NCBI GenBank assembly: GCA_029339195.1
Contig: JAPTJF010000831.1
Span: 1-10,869, forward strand
Source: Micractinium sp. NFX-FRZ
Taxonomy: Eukaryota; Chlorophyta; Trebouxiophyceae; Chlorellales; Chlorellaceae
DNA: 10,869 nt
Direction: 5' to 3'
Positions 1 through 8,900 of the stretch are shown here, in pieces. Below the pieces are notes generated by a model. The model saw only the letters and a list, made by a program, of their open reading frames with translations. It ran no database searches and was not told the DNA's origin. The translations under genes and the position numbers were made by a program. Numbering within the stretch: position 1 is the stretch's first letter; every line of letters begins with the position of its first letter.

Positions 1-863
1 CAACACTGCCAGGCAGGCGACCCAAAATGTATGCTGCGAGTGCCAATGCGCCGCCCTTATTGTTTGCAAGAACTCTCCCGAACCAACCGTGGTACCTGTC
101 GTGATCCTCCCCCTCACTTGCTATCAGCCCTCTGTATCGATTCAATGCCCCATTGGCGACTGTTTCTTGCCACTGCACCCTAGCTCACACCTCACTAGTG
201 CCTCTGTAACGGCTGCCGTGGCAAGCAGGTGCCAGGGCAGTGCAGCAGAAGCTTCCCGCTGGAGTGTGGCTCAGTAATGCTTGGGGGGTGTTCGACGGTT
301 ACAATGACATCACAAGGATGCCAGCGGGTGGATGGGTGGACATGTCAGATTCAAAAATGCACTGTCAGGTTGGGGCGGAGCTGGGGCTGGGCGAGGGGCC
401 GTAGTCGGGCCGCAGGCAGAGCCTGCCAGCAGCGAGAGAAAGCGTGACGGGCAGCACCAGCGCCGGTGCCTGCACCCCGGCGGGGCGGCACTGGCCCGGC
501 AGGAATTGGTAACAAGCGCACTAATGTCTGTGGTGCAGCGGTCGGGCATGCTGCCCTCATCAAGTACATCTTCAGTCCAGGTTCAAAGCACCCAGCATAG
601 CACAGCTGGGCCGCTTGTGTGTGCAGGCAGAGGGCTAGCCTGGGTGCTGTGCGCCAGCACCACAGCACGCGCCCACTGCAGCACCCAAGCTCCCTCTCCC
701 AGTGGCATGTTTACACGCTTGTCCAGCTGTGCGCCGGGGGAACAATAAGAACATGATATGGCAGGTCCAAGCAAGTTGGATCCGTCGTCGCGGCGCAGTC
801 ACAGGGGCAGTCGGCCCAGCAACCGGTGGGGCGGTCATGGCGGTCAGAATGGGTCAGCCCTGG
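1..863. other. Region without a recognised gene; transporter 3' UTR at its right end
   Basis: No coding exon could be supported on either strand: the open frames here are short, low in recognisable motifs and lack partner exons. The right part, from 863 down to roughly 690, is probably the 3' UTR of the minus-strand transporter gene. A plus-strand TGTAA at 205-209 could be the polyadenylation signal of a gene entering from the left, which would make the two genes convergent, but no coding end of such a gene is visible. A short GGTCA-rich stretch lies at about 835-866, across the transporter stop codon. Nothing else was seen. Confidence 0.5.
711..715 (-). terminator. Candidate polyadenylation signal (TGTAA) of the transporter gene
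   Basis: The plus strand reads TTACA, so the minus strand reads TGTAA, the polyadenylation motif known from Chlamydomonas and other green algae. It lies about 150 bases after the transporter stop codon, an ordinary 3' UTR length. A second minus-strand TGTAA at 303-299 would give a UTR of about 560 bases and is the alternative. Confidence 0.4.
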
Positions 864-3800
864 TCAGCGCTGCTTCTTGGGTGTGGGGCTGTCCCCCGAC
901 TGCCCTGCCCCTGCTATTGAGGCACGCCAGCGGGAGGCCGAGAACAGGACAAAGCCCGCCAGGGAGATGCCATAGCCCTGCAGGTGACAGCAGGGCGAGA
1001 GAGCCAGGGAGGCGGCAGGGCCAGAGGAGCAGGGGTCAGGAGGGCAGGGGGGGTGGCTGCTCAGGCTGTACATGACATCACGAGCCTTGCCGTATCCAGA
1101 TGGCAACTATGGCACGCCACCCGGCAGCTGTGGTTCGTCGAGCAGCATACAGGCTGGCAAGCATGCAGGCGAGTGTGTGGGCCGGCGCGTGGGTGAGCAC
1201 AGGCGACACGACGTGCCTGCAGTTCTTGAGGCGTGACCACATCCCCTTGCAGGATGCCGCCCCACACCACCAGCACGTTCTTGAGGCACCCTGCAGCCAG
1301 GGCACCGGCAGCACACATGAAGCAGCACTGCATTGAGAGGCAGCACGCCGGCAGGCAGGCAGGGGCACACCACCAGCACGTCCTTGAGGCACCTTTGCAG
1401 CCGGGGCACATATCCCCCCCTTTCCAACACCCGCACATCTCCCCCGCAGGCGCCTCGGTTCCCTCCCTCTCACCTGCCACCTTGAAGCTGGTTGCCGACA
1501 CACACTTGATGGCCAGGTAGCAGAAGAGGTTGACCAGAAAGGAGGTGGACATGGCCAGCAGGAAGCCCCAGGGGTGCGCCTGCACCACCGCCCAGCCCTG
1601 CACACAGGTGAGGGGGGCACGGTCCCAACCGGGCAGTGGGTGCGTGTGCCACAGGGAGGTGGAGTGTGGACTGGGTAATTCCCTGGCACGGTGACGTGAC
1701 ACTGCAGCAGATGGGCCCGTGCAGCCGCAGCCGTGCAGGCGCACCGTGGCCGGCGGAAGCAGTGGCGAGAGCAGCAGGCAGCATGCAGCATGCAGCGCCG
1801 GGCACGGCAAGAGCGCTGCCCCCGCTTCCACCCCCTTCACTTTCTGTTTGCCCCGCCCACCCACCGTGGTGGTCAGGCCCTCCCACTCAAACACAAAGCA
1901 CCCGCTGGCCAGGGCGGCAAAGGTGAAGGGCCCCAGGTACACGAGAGCTTCCATCACATTGTACCGCGCCTGCGGGGCCAGATGTGGGCAGGACCAGAGG
2001 GGGCAGAGTGAGGCGTCAGGGTTGGCTGGTGAGTTGTGCAAGACAGGCGACGGAGAGAGGTGCAGAAGCGAGGGCGGGGCGGGGGCTTGCCTCTCCAGCC
2101 CCAGCAGCTTAATTGCACGCCCCTCCAAAATGCCTTCACAACCACTCCTGCCGCCCGTGTGCCAGCAGATGCCCCCCCCGCCCACCTGCCCCAGCAGCTT
2201 TTCTGTGAGCACCACCCGGATGCCCTCAAACACCACGCTGGCGGCAAAGGCCAGGAAGGAGAGCCAGTGGAAGTGGCCTGCGCACACACAACAGCAAGGA
2301 GGGGAGGGAATCAGCAGGAGGGCAGTGCGGCCCGGGGCGGCCTGACAAGAGGCAAGGGATGGAGGGGTAGCGGTGAGCAGGGTGATCACGGGACAGCGCT
2401 GGCAACACATATTGGCATGGTGCGCTGTTATCGACGGTTGCGCTCCCTTCCCACCGGCAAGCCGAGAGCTGACGCCAGCGGCGTGGAGCGCAGCGTCCTT
2501 GCCCCGCCCCATGCCACACCTCCCACCCTGCCGCCCGCCCACCAGTGGCCGCCTCGGATGCGGTGGCTGCATACGTGCCCAGAGCAATCAGCAGTGTGGC
2601 CACTAACGTCATCTTGGACAGCCGCTCCAGCCCCAGCGCCAGCCCCAGCGTGAGGGTGACCAGCGGGGTGGCAGCCTTCATGATGTTGATGAACGCGACT
2701 GCACACAGCTCACGGGCGGGAAGTGGGGTTGTGGGGTGTTGGGAGGCGGGCCACAGAGCATGGCACACAGCGGAACTGGAGGAATGGAAGGTTTGATGCT
2801 GTCGACACCGGCGACTGCACACAGCAGGTGGATGGTTGGATAAAGCACAGCAATGGGGTCACACTCCACTGTTGGGATGGCAGGTACGGCAGGGTGGGGT
2901 GGACGGCAAGATGAGATAGAGAAAGGGCAGGGCAGCACCCTCAACATGTTGCTGATGGCAAGTGCAGGGCTGAGGGCAGCAGGGCGCCTCCGCAGGCCGT
3001 GGGGGCAGCCGGTGAGGCAGGGAGGGCGGGGCGGGCGTGTGCAGGTGGATCCGGGCGGCGGCAGAAGCAAGTGGGCCACAGCATTGTGCAGGAAAGTTGG
3101 TCATGCGGGTGCATACACGATTAGGCCAGCATGGCATTCAAATATATCAATGTTTGGTGGCCAGGCAGTGTTGCAGGCAAGCCAGGCGCCCAGCCTGGCA
3201 ACCCACCCCCCGCCCCCTCACCCGACAGCCCCAGGTATGCGACATTCCCCAGGAACAGGGAGGCCGCAAAGCTGAGGGACACGGGGAGCAGCTTGGTGAG
3301 CGCGGTGCGCGGAGAGGGCGGCGGGCGCAGGGAGGCCAGGCCCACCTGCGACGCCAACCAGGCTGCACAGCAGGGGGGCGGCGCAAGCGGCGGGTGGAGC
3401 CCCGGCACAGTGCAGCCTGACATAGCAGGTCCCACTGCCACAACTAGCCCGCAAGCACAAAGCCGCTGCAGCCGGGGCGGAGTCCCCCTCAACTGCTCCG
3501 GGGACCCCCGCCCGCCCGCCCGGCCCCGCCCGCTGCCGCACCCAGCAGCGTGGATGTGGCCTGGCCCATGGCCGTGAGGGCAAAGGGGAAGCGGAAGCCA
3601 TGGTCCACCATGAGCTGCTTGTTCACAAAGATGAGCGCTGAGCTGGCCAGCATCCAGCACAGCGTGAACAGCGGGCCCAGCCACGTGGCGCTGCTGCCGC
3701 CGCCGCCGCCCCTGCTGTGCCCGCTGCCTGCTGGCCTGCGGACGCTGCTGCCCCCGCTGGGCCCGTCACCAAACACGGTGGACAGGAAGTGGTTGTAGCG

Positions 3801-4259
3801 CACCAGCCCGCTCTTCTGCCTGCTGCTGGGGCGCCGCCGCCGCGGGCCGCTGCTGTCGGGCGTGGCGTCGTCGTCGCTGCCGATGCCGCTTGCTGCGCCT
3901 GCTGCGCCCCCCGCCACGTCGCTCGCCAGCTCAGCGCTGTGGCTGGTCTGGAACTCGTGAACCATGTTGTTGGAGCTGTGGATGCGCACGCGCTTCTTGA
4001 TGCCTGCGCCCGCGGGGGTGGCCTCGGCCCCGCTGCCGCCATTCAACTCCGCCTCCTCCTCCACCACCCGCCGCGCCTGCTTCAGCGCCGACTTGAGGCG
4101 CAGCGCTGTGCCGCCCGCTGCGCCCCGCCCCGGGCCTGGCAGCTGCGAGCCAGCGCCACGCGGTGTAGACGGAGACGCTTCCTCCTGCTGCTGCTGCTGC
4201 TGTTGGCCGCCCAAGGGCGGCGTGTGCATCAGCTGCTCCTGCCGCCGCGTGGTCACCAT
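864..4259 (-). CDS. TPT/nucleotide-sugar-type transporter (DMT superfamily, SLC35-like), 507 aa, 8 exons
   Basis: Multi-pass membrane carrier, probably exchanging a phosphorylated sugar or nucleotide sugar across a Golgi/ER or plastid membrane; the substrate cannot be read from sequence. Exons on the minus strand: 4259-3542, 3362-3222, 2698-2543, 2277-2186, 1969-1865, 1597-1474, 1290-1217, 977-864, with phases agreeing throughout. Residues 1-190 are hydrophilic with seven glutamines at 19-25 and an RRRR cluster. The membrane domain starts near 192 (ALIFVNKQLM, the first-helix NK signature) and continues through NVAYLGLSVAFINIMKA, the helix around 350, and CLKNVLVVWGG near 447, where family members carry a conserved lysine, to the last helix GYGISLAGFVLF near 471. 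The C-terminus ends in KKQR. The start is the first ATG after an in-frame TAA at 4466-4464; a longer open frame to 4436 has only a GTG. The last intron needs a GC donor. The family call is firm. Confidence 0.9.
978..1216 (-). other. Transporter intron 7, GC-AG type
   Basis: On the minus strand exon 7 ends in CAG and the intron begins GCACGT; the acceptor is CACCTGCAG before exon 8. Only this GC donor joins VVTPQELQ to GYGISLAGF without extra residues, as in the family. The nearest in-phase GT lies 12 bases later and would add four residues (ARRV-like context). No alternative donor keeps the last helix equally well. Confidence 0.65.
1263..1305. repeat. Exon-border repeat, copy 1 (start of transporter exon 7)
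   Basis: This 43 bp segment covers the acceptor and the first codons (CLKNVLVV) of transporter exon 7. A near-identical 44 bp copy lies 103 bp away inside intron 6, at 1366-1409. Confidence 0.85.
1366..1409. repeat. Exon-border repeat, copy 2 (inside transporter intron 6)
   Basis: Near-copy of 1263-1305, differing by two substitutions and a C-to-TT change. On the minus strand one frame still reads CLKDVLVV, against CLKNVLVV in the true exon. The change turns the acceptor GCAG into AAAG and shifts the phase, so this copy cannot replace the exon start. Confidence 0.85.
2699..3221 (-). other. Transporter intron 2 (523 bp)
   Basis: The longest transporter intron, with donor GTGAGG and acceptor GTGTGCAG. 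The exons it joins give NVAYLGLS-VAFINIMKA, contiguous in this family, so no exon is missing. No further coding segment or repeat was recognised in it. Confidence 0.7.
4185..4205 (-). repeat. CAG tract encoding seven glutamines
   Basis: Seven consecutive glutamine codons (one CAA, six CAG) in transporter exon 1, residues 19-25. The tract is part of a CAG-rich zone that continues upstream of the start codon. Confidence 0.9.
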
Positions 4260-4543
4260 GCCTGCCCAGCTGCTGCTGCTGCTGCGGCTGCTGCTGCTGT
4301 GGCGGCTGCTGCTGCTGCCGATCTCTGCACCCTCGCAGACTGCCGCCCTGCTATTGTCTACTTGCGCCTGCTGCCCTGCTGGCTGATCTGGTCCTGATAC
4401 TGCAGCAGAGCAGGCCGCAGCAAGCAGGAGGGGCACATCAATCGGGGGGCCTCCAACCCGCGGTTACGGCATCTGCGCATCTGCTGCAGTCACACACTTG
4501 GCTGAGATACCCACGAGCACACAAGCCGCCCCGCCATGGCGCG
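4260..4543 (-). promoter_or_regulatory. Compact LYR-to-transporter intergenic region
   Basis: These 284 bp lie between the LYR stop codon and the transporter ATG on the same strand. They must hold the LYR 3' end, the transporter promoter and its leader, if the terminal LYR exon is placed correctly. No TATA box and no TGTAA on the minus strand was found. An in-frame TAA at 4466-4464 closes the transporter frame upstream. Confidence 0.45.
4269..4320. repeat. Interrupted CAG/CTG tract in the transporter 5' UTR
   Basis: About 50 bp of CTG units on the plus strand (CAG on the minus strand), interrupted by CGG and TGG units, directly upstream of the transporter ATG at 4259. It precedes the first in-frame ATG, so it is probably untranslated leader; it would code for a serine-rich stretch if an upstream start were used. 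Confidence 0.75.
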
Positions 4544-5212
4544 TCACACAGGCAGTGGGCGCACAGGCAATCTGTACTGGCTCCCTATGCATGCAGCTGC
4601 AGGTGCGGATACCGCTCAGGGCCAGCAATGCCCAGCCCCGCCCACCCCTGCCCCAAGTTGTTGGCAGCTGTGCGCTGCTGCCCGCGAGCTTTTGGCTTCC
4701 CACGGCCGGTCCGCCCTTTGGCAGGCGGGCCTACCCCACCCCGCCCTCACCTTGTTCAGCACCCACTCGGCGTCGCGCTGGCACTGCACCACTATCCTCT
4801 GCAGTGTCTCAGGGTCGTCCTCATCACGGAAAGACACAAAGCCGGAGCGGATCTGACCACGGTAGTACGTCTGGACCTGCCTGCAGCAGCAGCAGCAGAG
4901 CACAATTGACCAGGACGCTGGGCAGTGAGTTGGGACGCCACACTTACTTGCCCAGCCCAGCAGACGAGGCGCTCGAGGCACACGGTGCACCGGCACGGCA
5001 TGCGCAGGCCTCAGGCCAGCCTTGCAGCCGGGCGTGCAAACACGTGACTGGCGCTCCTGTCAAGCAGCGGGAGACAAATCGAACGGCCAGTGAAGCAGGC
5101 GCTACAGCACGCACAAAGCTTGAAGGTGCAGTGCACGAGAGCCGCCGCACCTGGGCAGCACCCGAGTCTTGCGCCACAGCTTGCGGTAGAGCGCTAAAGC
5201 TTGTGCAGACAT
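4544..5212 (-). CDS. LYR-motif protein, LYRM9-like, about 74 aa, 3 exons
   Basis: Small complex-1-LYR family protein. Such proteins bind the mitochondrial acyl carrier protein and help in respiratory-complex or iron-sulfur cluster assembly; the exact role of LYRM9-type members is not settled. Exons on the minus strand: 5212-5151, 4880-4751, 4576-4544, with phases 2 and 0. The LYR signature is at residues 8-10 within LALYRKLWR. A basic helix YYRGQIRSGF follows, then DEDDPETLQRI and DAEWVLNK, matching the order DEDNPE ... NKYK in human LYRM9 (78 aa). The start is the only ATG close before the LYR motif. The last exon was chosen because it continues NK with Y, giving YRLPVRPLPV and a stop, but its acceptor lacks a pyrimidine tract. 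An alternative acceptor near 4601 would end the protein after five residues (LHA-type tail). No clear presequence is visible. Confidence 0.78.
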
Positions 5213-5909
5213 ACACGCAACAGGGGAGCTGCTGCCGGCAGGCACTTCTGCAGGGGCCGGAAAACAGGCGGGTGCGTCGGGGGCGGCGGCGGCACTGGGC
5301 GGCACTGCTGGCAACAGCCACTGGCTTCTCCTGGTGGGAGGCGCGCCCGTTTGTATTCTGCGCGGTCCTATAAGTGAGTGAGGGCCACCTGCTCGCGCGC
5401 CCAGCTGCCAAACGTCCGAAGCGTGGCGCAGCGCTGCCTCACCGACGCACCTGCAAGCGCAATCGTTGAGGGCGAAGGAAGGCGGCCAGCCCGAAAGCAA
5501 ACGGGCCTCCGCAAATTTGCTCGAGTTTCCACCTCCGCGCCTCGCTGGCATGTGTCTCCCAGCTAGGCTGACGGCATTAGCGGCGCCCTTGGCTCATCGT
5601 TTGCTGGCATCGCGCGCCTAGTGGTGCGTGGGCTGCGGCAGAGTTTGCGCTCAGTCGAGAGCCTCGATCAGCAAAGTCTTGCAGCCTGCACAGATGCACC
5701 TGGCTATGTATGAGATGCGTGTTAATTACAATTGCAACACATCAAGCGCGATGCAGGGCCGCTGGGCAGTGCCAAGCCCCCCTGCCTGCCGTCCCCAACC
5801 CCCGCCGCCTCTCTTCTTCTGTGCAGGTTCCTGCCCTGCCCCAGCCCCAGCCTCTGGCCCCGCCAAGCACACCGCAACTGGAAGCACAGGAGAGGGAGGA
5901 CAGGCAGCG
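5213..5909. promoter_or_regulatory. Divergent intergenic region between LYR and ankyrin genes
   Basis: About 700 bp separates the two divergent start codons, so both promoters must lie here. A TATAA is present on the plus strand at 5369-5373, facing the ankyrin gene but 540 bp from its ATG. An AT-rich island lies at about 5717-5736. A strong acceptor-like site, a pyrimidine run ending in TGTGCAG at 5826, suggests an intron in the ankyrin 5' UTR with a possible donor near 5623. The ankyrin frame is open upstream, with an in-frame ATG at 5694 that would add 72 residues of low complexity; the ATG at 5910 (GCGATGGCG) is preferred. Confidence 0.45.
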
Positions 5910-8900
5910 ATGGCGGCACCACCCTTCCGCCCAGAGGCGATCCTGACCCAGGCAAAGAACAACAGCGCAGCCGGGATTCGCGCGCTGTGCGAGGCCGGGG
6001 TGCCTGTCGAGTACTGCAACCAGGCAAGAGGGCTGGCAGGGTGGCTGGCAGGGCCCTTGATGGGACAACAGCAGGTCCGTTGTGGGATGGGATGCAAGTG
6101 TAGGCTAGTTGGCGATGTCCAGGCGGGGCAGGTGGCCCCCGGGATGCAGGCTCCCAGCTGTGGGTCCTCACCCAAGGCTGTTGTGGCCCCCGCCTGTCCC
6201 CTGGCCCTGCAGATTGGCCAGACCGCCCTCCACGTGGCAGCTCTGTGGTGAGAGTGAGGGGCTGGCGGGGGCTGGCTGTGGCTGGCTGTGGTCAGGGCCC
6301 CAGCCCCGCCGCACCCCTGGCACCCCACCCTTATCCCCAGATCTTTGCGCAATCCCCAGGCCCTTCCGGTCCCTTCCTGGCCCAAGCCAGCAGGCTCTTC
6401 ACCTTCCTGCCTGCCTGCTCCCGGTCTCCCTGAGCCACCTCGTGCCTTCACCACACAACTCGTCCTTTCAGCAATGCCGCCTCACAAGGTGCATGCCCTC
6501 TTGCGCTCCGCCACCCTCCCCTCCCACGCTTCCGCCTCCCTCACGCCCCCCTTCGCAAACCCACAGGGCCCCCGGGGTCCCTTTCTACATTCTGCCCCTG
6601 CCCCTTGGTCCCTTGCTCCTCTCCTGGCTGTCACCAGGGCCTCTGTCGAAATGGCAAGAGGGCCATACCAGAGCACTGCCGCCCCTCCTTGACCGTCCTG
6701 TTCTCACAGCGTCTGCTTCTTGCCAAGAGTTCGGCAAACATGCTGCTAGACTTGGGGCACCTTTTTTGAAAATGCTGCGCTCCCCTTCCCTGTTGTGCCT
6801 GCTGTGCGTTCCCCTGCAGGGGCTCTGTGGAGGCGGCAAAGGAGCTGCTGGATCTCGGGGCCAACGTGAATGCCGAGAATGCACGCGGCTCCACCCCCCT
6901 GCACTTTGCGGCGGCCGCCAAGGCGCGCACGCGGGAGATCTGCGAGCTGCTGCTGGACGCGGGTGCCGACACGGGCCTCCCCGACCTGTCTGGGAAGCTG
7001 CCGTATGAGCAGGCAGAGAACGACGAGATCAGGTGGGCTGGGAGCATGTGGTAGGGCAGGTGTGATTTGGTGCCTTTGAGCGGGTTACGGGGTAGCTGGA
7101 TGTGGAGGGGTGCCTCACTGGCACGGGGGGCAGCACAGCTCATCGCCAGCGCCCCAGCAGCCTGCAACTCGCCACTCTGGACTGCCTCTCGCCGCTCCAC
7201 CTGCGCGCCTAGCCCGCACCACTTGCGGACGTCCTGCCGCCCATGTAGGGCACTGCCAGGCGCCCCAGCCACGATGAGCCTCCACCACACCTCTTGCCTT
7301 ACATTTGGGCCTCTCCACTCTCCCGCTCCACTCTCCTCGTGCAACTGCAGGGCGCTGCTGGACGGCCCCGACCCACGCATCTTCAGCTGCTCCGCCTCGG
7401 GTGACCTGGCGGGGCTGCGCCAGTTGTTCACAGAGGTGCGCCGCTGACTGGGTGGCTTGCTGGTCAAGTGCCACCATGCCAGCATTGCGTTTTGATAACA
7501 TTGCCGCTTGCCCGCCTGCGCCAGTTGTTCACAGAGGTGCGCCGCTGACTGGTTGGCCAAACACGCTGACAGCGTGCACCTTGGGAGATGCGCCAGGGGC
7601 CAGCAAGGGCATGGCGCTCCAGAATCAAGCGTTTGACTGCTTCATTCAACACGTGCTGCAGGACCCTGAGCACGACACGGATGTGTTTTCCAGCGAGGGC
7701 ATTGCGCCCATCCACCTGGCGGCGCGCGGCGGCCACATGGGCGCCGTCTCCTTCCTGCTGCAGAAGGGGTCGTTTGTGGACATGCAGGACTGGGATGTGA
7801 GTGGGGCCTGGGTGCGTGCATGATGACAATGAGATTCTTTCCTACATGAAGCTGGGGGACAGGCAGCTGAGGAGATGGTTGGTGGACTTGCAGCATTGGG
7901 ATGCCAGTGGCCTCCTGCAAAGAAACATGGGGAAAGGGCAGCTGCGTGGGTGGTTTGTGGACATGCATGCAGGGGCAGGGGTGTGAGTGCGTCCTGTGTG
8001 CACGCCCTGATTGGGAAGAGATTCATACAGGTTGCAGCTGCCGGTGGTTGCCCTTTTGCATCATGCGCCGCTCCTGCTGAGCCTGCTGCCCCCGCCTGCT
8101 GCGCACGCTGCCTCCCACCGCACTGCAGGGCAACAGCGCGCTGCACCACGCGGTGCGGGAGGGGCACGGAGGCGTCGTGACACTGCTGCTCAGGTGAGGG
8201 GAGCCAGGGCGTGACAGCGTGCGCTCTGGTCATGCTGAGTGTCCTGCTGGGTGTGCAGGGGAGGCTGCCTCTGTGTCAGGGGTTGGCACCCCATCAGGCA
8301 TCCGAATGCCTGCGCCTGCAGAGCAAGGTCGAGCTTCTTTGGGTGCTAACAACTCTTGTGTGCTGCCGTGTGCAGGAAGAAGGCCAACCTGAATGTGCGC
8401 AACTTCAACAAGAGCGAGTATGCGTCAGGCAACTGGATCAGGTGAGCTTGCACTCCAGGTGTCCAGCGCGCGCACTTTCTGATCTAGCATGGCTGTGTTG
8501 GCATCCGCATCGTGTGTTGTCTCCGTCCTGCCCCCCGCACCTTCCCTGCCATGCCCTGCCGCGCAACGGCCACAGCAGCTGTCGAGCACTGAGGCGCTTG
8601 GAGAAGCACGCCTCTTGCCTGCTGCCGCCATGGCACACCCCAGCTGCTTGCATGGCCAGTATCGGCGCATGGCCCTTCGCTCCTGCCCCCTGCAGCGGTG
8701 GGCGGCAGCTGCAGCCGCTGCACCAGACGCCGCTGCACCTGGCTGCAGAGTCAGGGGACACTGAGATCGCAGGGATGCTGCTCAGGTGAGGCGGCGGCAC
8801 ATGGCGGTGTTGCCTGTTTGGACTCCCAACTGTGCTGCTCACCGTTTACAAGTCGTCTCAAGGGCCAACACGGGTGGCGTTTGGGTGAGCGGGCATTGGG

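Larger units (their letters stand above)
7797..8128 (+). other. Ankyrin intron 5 (332 bp)
   Basis: Donor GTGAGT, acceptor CACTGCAG; phase 0. The first half consists largely of diverged copies of the preceding exon end (see copies B and C). The second half, from about 8000, is ordinary sequence ending in a C-rich acceptor region. Confidence 0.75.

Noticed and set aside
580..589. GGTTCAAAGC resembling a tRNA T-loop
   Set aside because: No matching acceptor or anticodon stem could be found around it.
1061..2587. Continuous minus-strand frame of 508 codons
   Set aside because: It contains transporter exons 4-7 plus their introns; between the exons the translation lacks family similarity, and it loses the last helix.
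3717..4397. Plus-strand frame of 226 codons rich in alanine and leucine
   Set aside because: Antisense of transporter exon 1, produced by CTG repeats and GC-rich codons.
4260..4436. Longer N-terminus of the transporter from 4436
   Set aside because: The codon at 4436 is GTG; the first ATG after the in-frame TAA is at 4259.
4498..5373. Plus-strand frame of 291 codons across the LYR gene
   Set aside because: Low-complexity translation with no motif; the opposite strand holds the convincing LYR exons.
5694..5909. In-frame upstream ATG extending the ankyrin protein by 72 residues
   Set aside because: The added sequence is proline-rich low complexity and contains a strong acceptor signal, and the ATG at 5910 has the better context.
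6472..6488. Possible 17 bp mini-exon in ankyrin intron 2 between a CAG and a GT
   Set aside because: Its length would break the frame, and direct joining of exons 2 and 3 gives a perfect ankyrin repeat.
7483..7536. Stop-free 54 bp cassette made by the second 37 bp repeat copy
   Set aside because: The preceding intron would be only 47 bp, and the insert would duplicate RLRQLFTE in the protein; no positive evidence.
6631..7560. Minus-strand frame of 309 codons
   Set aside because: Runs across several ankyrin exons and introns in antisense and shows no domain.
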